A DNA stretch of 21,206 bases, from the NCBI GenBank assembly GCA_029560815.1, contig JAKQKF010000358.1:1-21206 (forward strand), given 5' to 3'. Numbering within the stretch: the stretch's first letter is position 1; the number at the start of each line of letters is the position of its first letter. A program made the position numbers and the translations under genes. The notes below the pieces were generated by a model. The model was not told the DNA's origin. It ran no database searches and worked only from the letters and a program-made list of their open reading frames with translations. This DNA is from a bacterium. GTDB lineage: Bacteria > KSB1 > UBA2214. Below, piece by piece: positions 7,614 through 13,134 of this stretch.

Positions 7614-8312
7614 ATGAAATTATCCACGCTTGCTCTTCTCGCCCTGCTGGTCAGCAGTCAGTTTCCTGCACCCGCGTCCGCCCAGGAGGAGGTCGCAGAC
7701 AGCCTCGCGACGGATGCCAAAATCGACTCGGTCTATGAGCTGCAGAAGCGCATGTATGGCGAGATCAGGAACGAGCCCCTGGCAGGTAAAAGGTTCGGCG
7801 TCGAGTTCAATTTCTTTCGCGCCCTGATCATCGACGAGGATGTCACCCTCAGCGGCAGCTTTTCCCTGTTCGATGTGGACCGGAACGCTGAAATCGCCTT
7901 TCCTTTCTATTTCGCCAATCCCGAGGATGCGAAGAATCTGCAAGAATGGACGCTTGACTGCCACTACCGCTATTTCCTCGGCAATACCCGCAACGGTTTT
8001 TATATGAGCGGATTCGCCCGCTTCGCCCATCTGGAAGGATATGAAGGCGAAGATGGCCCCTGGCATACTGAACCACTCCGCAGCACCGACATCCACACAA
8101 CCCAGGACAAGCTCGGCATCGGCATCGGTATGGGCTACCGCAAATTTTCCTACAAGGGCCCCTACTGGGGTTGCAGCTTCAGCTTCGGCCGCTATATCAC
8201 CGGCCGCAACGACATTTTTCACAGTGACTGGGGCAATATCGCCTCTTTCAACAACGACGACGGCAAGTTTATCATTGACATCGAACTGTTGAAATTCGGC
8301 TGGGCCTTTTAG
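7614..8312 (+). CDS. Exported protein, probable small outer-membrane beta-barrel
   Basis: A 232-residue protein with a clear signal peptide (residues 1-23, cut probably after ASA). The mature part alternates polar and aromatic residues in strand-sized blocks (VEFNFFRALI, YRYFLGNTRNGFYMSGFARF, KLGIGIGMGYRKF) and ends WAF with a terminal Phe, as outer-membrane barrels do. It would form an 8- to 10-strand barrel. I do not recognise a named family. AAGGAGG is placed 6 bases before the ATG. The next gene, a metallophosphoesterase, begins 7 bases after the stop, so the two are an operon. There is no obvious promoter in the 67 bases after the permease gene, which leaves open whether this pair is read from upstream. 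Confidence 0.7.
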   Translation: MKLSTLALLALLVSSQFPAPASAQEEVADSLATDAKIDSVYELQKRMYGEIRNEPLAGKRFGVEFNFFRALIIDEDVTLSGSFSLFDVDRNAEIAFPFYFANPEDAKNLQEWTLDCHYRYFLGNTRNGFYMSGFARFAHLEGYEGEDGPWHTEPLRSTDIHTTQDKLGIGIGMGYRKFSYKGPYWGCSFSFGRYITGRNDIFHSDWGNIASFNNDDGKFIIDIELLKFGWAF

Positions 8313-8319
8313 GAATCCG

Positions 8320-9801
8320 ATGAAACGACTCTTCCGCGCCGTGCTCCTGATCGCGTTTGCTGCCCTGCTCGTCTATGGCTATGCGCGCTATATCGAGCCT
8401 AACCGTCTCGTCGTCCGTTCCGTCCGGGTCACGGCTGCAAACTGGCCCGGCGGCGGCTCCCCCCTCTCGGTCGTTCAACTATCCGACCTCCATCTGCCGA
8501 CAATGAGTCCCGGTTTGCAGCGCAAAGTGCTTGATGCGGTCCGGGTGGCCGCGCCGGAGATGATCGTCATTACCGGTGACCTGTTCAGCACTTCCAGAGT
8601 GATGGAGCCCGACAACCATACGCAGCTGGCCGTAGAGCTCGACCAGATCAGTCGCTTCCTGGCACAAATGCAGGCGCCGCTGGGGATCTGGGCGGTCCGA
8701 GGCAATCACGATCTTGGCGACGACAAGGAGGTGAGCGACCGGCTCGTCCATTTGCTGCGCGGGCAGGGCATCCATCTTCTCACCAACCAAAAGGCCGTGA
8801 TCTCCTGGTCCGGCCGGCAGATCGCGCTGCTCGGCCTGGACTTTTCCGCACGCGATTCCGCGGTGGTCCGTCCTTTCACCGCGCTGCAGGAGGCGGAAGA
8901 ATTCTTCCTGCAGTCCGGCCCCTCCAAAAAGAATTCCTATACCCACTATTGTCCGGATGGCGCCGATTCCCCCTGGGCCGATTATACCCTTTCCGCCCGC
9001 CTCCGGGTCTCCAATGACAAAAAAAGCGGCGCCGGGGTCACCTTTTACTCACAAATGGACCAGGGGTTGGACCACTATTACCGGCTGCGCTGGTCGCCGA
9101 CGGAGAACGGGTTTCGTTTTTCGCCGCACAATGCCGCGCTCACCCATGGCCAGATGGAACTTCCGGTCGCGATGACCGCAGACAGCTGGTACCATTGCAA
9201 GGTGGAGGTGCGCACCGAAGCGCGGCAGACCCGCATGGCCGCAAAAGCCTGGCGCGAGGGCGAGGCGGAGCCGGAAACGTGGCAGGCGGTCGCCTTCGAT
9301 TCATCGGCCGCTCGCCTGCAGGCGGGCACGGTCGGATTGTGGAGCATATTTAACGGATTGCACCGCTTCGACGACCTGCTGGTGGTCTCGGAAAAAGGGG
9401 ATACGCTGCTGCAGGAAGGTTGGGAAAAAGCGGGCCGGCCGTTCAAGCCGGCCGCATGGATAGATTTTCACTATAACGAGCCGGCCCTGCCCCTGCTCAT
9501 GACCGAAGTGCCGGACCCGGTTTTCACTCTGCTGCTCTGCCACGATCCGGAGACAGCGGCTGCAGCGGCCGCTCTGGGCGTCGATCTCATGCTGAGCGGC
9601 CACACCCACGGCGGTCAGCTGCGGCTGCCGCTGCTGGGATCTCCAGGTCTCAAATACAGGTATGGCCGCAGCTTCATCAAGGGGCTCTATCGCGTCGGGG
9701 CGATGCCGCTCTACGTTCATGCTGGGCTCGGCGTGGTCTATCTCCCATGGCGTTTTCTCGCCCCGCCCGAAATCGCCCTCTTTGAGATCAGCGCGCCGTA
9801 G
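8320..9801 (+). CDS. Membrane-anchored metallophosphoesterase with an inserted jelly-roll domain
   Basis: A 493-residue protein with an N-terminal signal anchor (residues 4-22). All metal-binding blocks of the YkuE-like calcineurin superfamily are present: D56-L-H58, G86-D87, G128-N-H-D131, H408 in LLLCHDPE, and GHTHGG (427-432). In ordinary YkuE-like proteins only a few dozen residues separate GNHD from the HDP block after the LLGLDF strand; here about 225 residues do. The extra part, roughly 200-360, reads like a LamG/DUF1080-type concanavalin fold: WADYTLSARLRV, GAGVTFYSQ, YYRLRW, WYHCKVEV, GTVGLWS and RFDDLLVV in the expected order. The enzyme probably hydrolyses a phosphoester at the outer face of the inner membrane, perhaps bound to a carbohydrate or lipid headgroup through the insert. 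Substrate unknown. Its 3' end overlaps the convergent cupin gene by 14 bases. Confidence 0.88.
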   Translation: MKRLFRAVLLIAFAALLVYGYARYIEPNRLVVRSVRVTAANWPGGGSPLSVVQLSDLHLPTMSPGLQRKVLDAVRVAAPEMIVITGDLFSTSRVMEPDNHTQLAVELDQISRFLAQMQAPLGIWAVRGNHDLGDDKEVSDRLVHLLRGQGIHLLTNQKAVISWSGRQIALLGLDFSARDSAVVRPFTALQEAEEFFLQSGPSKKNSYTHYCPDGADSPWADYTLSARLRVSNDKKSGAGVTFYSQMDQGLDHYYRLRWSPTENGFRFSPHNAALTHGQMELPVAMTADSWYHCKVEVRTEARQTRMAAKAWREGEAEPETWQAVAFDSSAARLQAGTVGLWSIFNGLHRFDDLLVVSEKGDTLLQEGWEKAGRPFKPAAWIDFHYNEPALPLLMTEVPDPVFTLLLCHDPETAAAAAALGVDLMLSGHTHGGQLRLPLLGSPGLKYRYGRSFIKGLYRVGAMPLYVHAGLGVVYLPWRFLAPPEIALFEISAP

Positions 9802-10075
9802 GCCGCAGCCGCTCCACCGGCACGCTGCAGAGAAAACGCAGCAGCTGTTTGCCGGTATTGCGATACTGGTGGACCACATCCGGCGGCACCAGGATCGCCG
9901 TTCCGGCCGCGACCGGATGAACCTGGCCTGCGATCATCACCTCGCCCTCTCCCTCCAAAACATAATTTTCGTGCTCATAGGAATGGGCGTGTTCAGGCGA
10001 GTGGCCGCCGGGCTCGATCTCGATCATGCGCATGTTATAAACCGGCGCCCCGTCGGACGCATCGCTGATGAGCAC
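9788..10075 (-). CDS. Small single-domain cupin
   Basis: At least 95 residues. Cupin motif 1 is visible as GGHSPEHAHSYEHENYVLEG (G23, H29, H31, E34/E36, G42) and motif 2 as VPPDVVHQYRNTG (H69), so a divalent metal site is likely. Such small cupins often act on or bind sugars, or are dioxygenase-like; the role here is unknown. The start is doubtful. GTG at 10075 is the first usual start codon, but the frame stays open for 18 codons upstream to a stop at 10132-10130, and the residues there (..TAPGTSIRVLI) look like the first cupin strand. They contain no ATG, GTG or TTG, only an ATT, and no ribosome site is evident for either choice. The gene converges on the metallophosphoesterase (14-base overlap) and is divergent from the arabinofuranosidase. 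Confidence 0.8.
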   Translation of the reverse strand: MLISDASDGAPVYNMRMIEIEPGGHSPEHAHSYEHENYVLEGEGEVMIAGQVHPVAAGTAILVPPDVVHQYRNTGKQLLRFLCSVPVERLRPTAR

Positions 10076-10112
10076 GCGAATCGACGTGCCGGGGGCCGTA
10101 ACATAGGAGGCG

Positions 10113-10133
10113 CCGGTTTTAATCCGGTTTTAA
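10113..10133. repeat. Two perfect 10-bp direct repeats at 11-bp spacing
   Basis: CCGGTTTTAA occurs at 10113-10122 and 10124-10133, one base apart, so the period of 11 bp is about one helical turn. The pair lies between the divergent cupin and arabinofuranosidase genes, at the upstream edge of the cupin. A regulator binding the same face of the helix twice would fit; a simple tandem duplication would also explain it. Confidence 0.6.
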
Positions 10134-10159
10134 GCGCGATTAATTTTGCAAAAAAGTTA

Positions 10160-10186
10160 TTGCAATTCCTACCGCTCCTTTATACA
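10160..10186 (+). promoter_or_regulatory. Possible promoter of the arabinofuranosidase gene
   Basis: TTGCAA (10160-10165) and TATACA (10181-10186) lie in the AT-rich gap before the gene, 41 bases ahead of the ATG at 10227. The spacer is only 15 bp, shorter than the 17 bp of the better promoters in this window, so the assignment is weak. Confidence 0.3.
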
Positions 10187-10226
10187 TTCATCTGATCTTT
10201 CCCGTTCAACAAACAAGGAGTCCTGC

Positions 10227-11771
10227 ATGAAGACACCAAGGTTTCTGTTTGCTTTGCTGCTGATCTGCGGCGTTCTGCCCCTCTCCGCCCAGACCAAAAT
10301 CTTCATCGACACCAAAAGCGGTACCGAGACCATCAGCCGTCACATCTACGGCCATTTTTCCGAACATCTCGGCCGCTGCATCTATGACGGCCTCTGGGTC
10401 GGCAAGAACTCCGCCATCCCCAACATCAACGGGTTCCGCCAGGAGGCAGTGGCGGCCCTGCTCGAGATCGGCATCCCCAATCTGCGCTGGCCGGGCGGCT
10501 GCTTCGCCGACATCTACCACTGGCAGGACGGAATCGGTGATCCCAAAAAACGACCGCCCATCCTCAATTATCACTGGGGCAATGTCACCGAGGACAACAG
10601 CTTCGGCACCCACGAGTTTCTCGAACTCTGCGAGCTGCTCAATTGCGAGCCCTACCTCGCCGCCAACGTCGGCACAGGCACCCCACGCGAGCTCAAGGAT
10701 TGGGTGCAGTACGTCAACGCTTCCGGCACCAGCCCGATGACCCAGCTGCGCGCCCGCAACGGCCGCGCAGCTCCCTGGGCGGTCAAATACTGGGGCATCG
10801 GCAATGAGGTCTGGGGATGCGGCGGCAACATGGAGGCCGAGTATTATGCCAAACTCTACAACCACTACGCCACCTTCTGCCGCGATTACGATGACACCCG
10901 TTGCGTGCGCATCGCCTGCGGGCCCTATGGCGGAGACACCACCTGGACCGCCACCCTGCTGAAACATATCAATCGCGGACTGCTGCAGGGCATCTCCATA
11001 CACTATTACACGGTTGCACGCGGCGACTGGGCCAAAAAAGGCTCAGCCACACTCTTCGGCGAGGAGGAGTGGTTTGAGCAGCTCAGCGCGACCCTGAAAA
11101 TGGAAGAGGCCGTTGAGCAGAACAGCCGCATCATGGACCGCTACGATCCACGCAAGGAGATCGCCCTGATCGTGGATGAGTGGGGCAACTGGTACGACGT
11201 CGAACCGGGGACCAACGGGGGCTTTCTCTACCAGCAAAACAGCCTGCGCGACGCCCTGGCAGCGGCGATCAATTTCAACATCTTTAACAACCACTGCGGA
11301 CGGGTCAGAATGGCCAATATCGCCCAGACCGTCAACGTCCTGCAGTCGGTCGCCCTGACGCGCGGCAGCGAACTGGTGCGTACGCCGACCTTTTACGCGT
11401 TCAAGCTCTTCCGTCCCCACGCCGACGCCACCCTGCTGCCCAGCCGCATCGAACCGGCGGTTTACAGCTTTAACGGCAAAAGCATCCCGGCGGTGACCGT
11501 CTCAGCCTCCAAGGATAAAACCGGGGCCATCCACATCAGCCTGACCAACGCCGATCCCAAAACCTCACAGGAGATCGTCTGCGATCTGCAGGGCTTTTCC
11601 CCGGAGCATGTTCAGGGCAAGATCATCACAGCCGAGGCGATCAGCGCCTTTAACGAATTCGGCAAGCCGGAGGCTGTCAACATCCAGCCCTTCGATGGCG
11701 AGCGTATTTTCGGCAACAAGATCCTCTTCAGCCTGCCTGCCAAATCGGTGGTGATGCTGGAGGTGAGGTAA
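10227..11771 (+). CDS. Secreted GH51 alpha-L-arabinofuranosidase
   Basis: A 514-residue glycoside hydrolase of family 51, which removes terminal arabinofuranose from arabinan, arabinoxylan or arabinogalactan with retention of configuration. The ATG at 10227 is preferred over an upstream in-frame ATG at 10146 because AAGGAG lies 7 bases before it and it begins a clean signal peptide (residues 1-21, cut near LSA). Family landmarks are HIYGHFSEHLGRCIYDGLW (39-57), RWPGGCFAD (87-95), the acid/base Glu194 in GIGNEVWGCGGNM, SIHYY (257-261) and the nucleophile Glu318 in VDEWGNW. The TIM barrel is followed by the usual C-terminal beta-sandwich. GH51 enzymes are often cytoplasmic, so the signal peptide is notable. 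No other glycan-degrading gene adjoins it; the cupin is divergent. Activity is well supported; the natural polymer is not known. Confidence 0.93.
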   Translation: MKTPRFLFALLLICGVLPLSAQTKIFIDTKSGTETISRHIYGHFSEHLGRCIYDGLWVGKNSAIPNINGFRQEAVAALLEIGIPNLRWPGGCFADIYHWQDGIGDPKKRPPILNYHWGNVTEDNSFGTHEFLELCELLNCEPYLAANVGTGTPRELKDWVQYVNASGTSPMTQLRARNGRAAPWAVKYWGIGNEVWGCGGNMEAEYYAKLYNHYATFCRDYDDTRCVRIACGPYGGDTTWTATLLKHINRGLLQGISIHYYTVARGDWAKKGSATLFGEEEWFEQLSATLKMEEAVEQNSRIMDRYDPRKEIALIVDEWGNWYDVEPGTNGGFLYQQNSLRDALAAAINFNIFNNHCGRVRMANIAQTVNVLQSVALTRGSELVRTPTFYAFKLFRPHADATLLPSRIEPAVYSFNGKSIPAVTVSASKDKTGAIHISLTNADPKTSQEIVCDLQGFSPEHVQGKIITAEAISAFNEFGKPEAVNIQPFDGERIFGNKILFSLPAKSVVMLEVR

Positions 11772-11810
11772 CTTTTCCCCGGCACCCATCTGACTCCTGG
11801 ATCAACCAGC

Positions 11811-11847
11811 TCTCGCTCCCACCTTGACGTTTGCGGTGGGAGCGAGA
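11811..11847. repeat. 13-bp perfect inverted repeat (hairpin) after the arabinofuranosidase gene
   Basis: TCTCGCTCCCACC (11811-11823) pairs perfectly with 11835-11847 across an 11-base loop. It begins 39 bases after the arabinofuranosidase stop and may end that transcript, but it is followed by TAAAATTT rather than a T run, so it is not a classical intrinsic terminator on either strand. It also marks the change from GC-rich to AT-rich DNA. The rest of the 218-base gap (11772-11989) has no gene I can support. Confidence 0.7.
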
Positions 11848-11989
11848 TAAAATTTACCAAAGCCTGGGGATGCAATTTAACCTGATCGTGCTTCTTTTTG
11901 CTTGCCATTCATTCGCTTTTTACGTATCATTCATTAATAAAAACATTTGCCTCAAGTGATCTGGAATGTAACCTGGCTAAAATTCAATA

Positions 11990-12298
11990 ATGCCCACCAA
12001 AAAAGCCGAGACAAATCCTCCGTCGCGCCCAGGCTATCTTTGGGATTGCGATCTAACCGAGAGACAATTCCAGATGATCCTTGATGGAAAAGAGACCTTT
12101 GGAAGACTGGACGCCGATTGGGCAGCCATCCGCCTGCTGGATTACGCCTCATACCCTGAAATTATCCGAAGGCTGGGTTTTCGCAAACTTGTTGCCGGCT
12201 GGCCTCATTGGCGCAAACACGTGCGCTCGCAAAGCCGGCGCAGGGGATTTGACTTTCTCACCACCTGGCTGCCGAAAAACCATCCGGAGCTGATTTAG
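11990..12298 (+). CDS. Small protein paired with an AbiEii-type toxin, likely antitoxin
   Basis: A 102-residue soluble protein. After a short polar N-terminus it shows LWDCDLTERQF (17-27), a helical stretch RLLDYASYPEIIRRLGF (48-64) and a C-terminal FDFLTTWLPKNHPEL. The layout, a W-D-x-D opening followed by a helical region, recalls the small DUF6922-like proteins often found next to nucleotidyltransferase toxins, though I cannot confirm the family by search. It is not a typical AbiEi winged-helix antitoxin. Its TAG stop overlaps the GTG start of the next gene by one base (TAGTG), which implies coupled translation and a toxin-antitoxin pair with the antitoxin first. No clear ribosome site precedes the ATG; TAAAAT at 11978-11983 lies just upstream and could mean a nearly leaderless message. 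Confidence 0.6.
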   Translation: MPTKKAETNPPSRPGYLWDCDLTERQFQMILDGKETFGRLDADWAAIRLLDYASYPEIIRRLGFRKLVAGWPHWRKHVRSQSRRRGFDFLTTWLPKNHPELI

Positions 12299-12960
12299 TG
12301 GATATTGATTTTTTCATTAACGAGCTCTATCCTCTCCAGGACCAGGTACTCCGTCTTATCAACCGGATTAAAACCGGTTTCTATCTCACGGGCGGGACCG
12401 CGCTTTCCCGTGGTTATCTTGATCATCGTTTCTCAGATGATCTGGATTTCTTCGTTAATGACGAAGACCGGTTTTTGTTGTGGGGTGACCGGATCATCCA
12501 GGGATTATTACATCCCACGAAATGGAAAGTCGAGGTTTTGTTGAAAGAAGAGCGCTTTATCAGGCTCAATTTAAATTGGAAAAATATCAATTTGAAAATC
12601 GAGTTGATTAATGATGTGCCGGCCCATACCGGCAAAATCAAACTTCATCCCCAATTGGGTAAAATCGATTCGGCAGAAAATATACTCGCCAATAAAATAA
12701 CCGCCGCATTAGACCGCAGTGCTCCGAAGGATCTGGCGGATATTTACGGACTGGTTTGCATCATGAATCTATCGCTCAATGATGCACTGCTCGATGCCAA
12801 AAGCAAGGCTGCAGGAGTCTTCCCGGCCGATCTGGCCCGGGTGCTCTGTTCTGTCACCAAGGCAGACTGGGAATCAGTGCGCTGGATCAAGTCGCCGGAT
12901 GCGGAAACATTCATCTCCCGCCTGCAAAGTTTGGGTCAGAGTCTCATTGTTCCGGCATAG
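12298..12960 (+). CDS. AbiEii/AbiGii-family nucleotidyltransferase toxin
   Basis: A 220-residue protein of the nucleotidyltransferase AbiEii family, toxin partners of type IV-like or abortive-infection loci that transfer nucleotides to RNA targets such as tRNA. The family signature is present near the N-terminus: GFYLTGGTALSRGYLDHRFS followed by DDLDFFV (27-53), that is GG-T/S with the paired Asp residues that bind metal. KITAALDR and RSAPKDLADIYGL (about 134-152) match the second conserved block of the family. Translation starts at GTG inside the stop of the upstream gene. The coding sequence is AT-rich (the stretch 12541-12600 is only about 28% GC) against about 60% for the neighbours, which suggests horizontal arrival. 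The toxin role is from the family; this copy looks intact. Confidence 0.85.
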   Translation: MDIDFFINELYPLQDQVLRLINRIKTGFYLTGGTALSRGYLDHRFSDDLDFFVNDEDRFLLWGDRIIQGLLHPTKWKVEVLLKEERFIRLNLNWKNINLKIELINDVPAHTGKIKLHPQLGKIDSAENILANKITAALDRSAPKDLADIYGLVCIMNLSLNDALLDAKSKAAGVFPADLARVLCSVTKADWESVRWIKSPDAETFISRLQSLGQSLIVPA

Positions 12961-13001
12961 CATGAGCATATCTTTTCGAATTAACTTCTTGTATTCTTTC
13001 C

Positions 13002-13030
13002 TTGACTTTAACACATAAAAAGCTAATATT
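13002..13030 (+). promoter_or_regulatory. Promoter of the TonB receptor cluster
   Basis: TTGACT (13002-13007), a 17-bp spacer and AATATT (13025-13030); TAATAT with a 16-bp spacer is an overlapping option. The hexamers and spacing are the same as in the minus-strand promoter at 116-88. Transcription from near 13037 leaves a leader of about 98 bases before the ATG at 13135. Confidence 0.55.
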
Positions 13031-13134
13031 AAAACTATTAAGCCCCTGACTTCCGCATTGATAACTTCGTCGTGACTGCACAAATGCCAACAGCCTAAAT
13101 CAAACCATGGTCCTTAACTCAACGGAGGCGGTGA

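Noticed and set aside
12874..13083. Small minus-strand frame encoding a hydrophobic 69-residue peptide
   Set aside because: It overlaps the toxin 3' end and the receptor promoter, has no ribosome site I can see, and the hydrophobic stretch is explained by AT-rich DNA.
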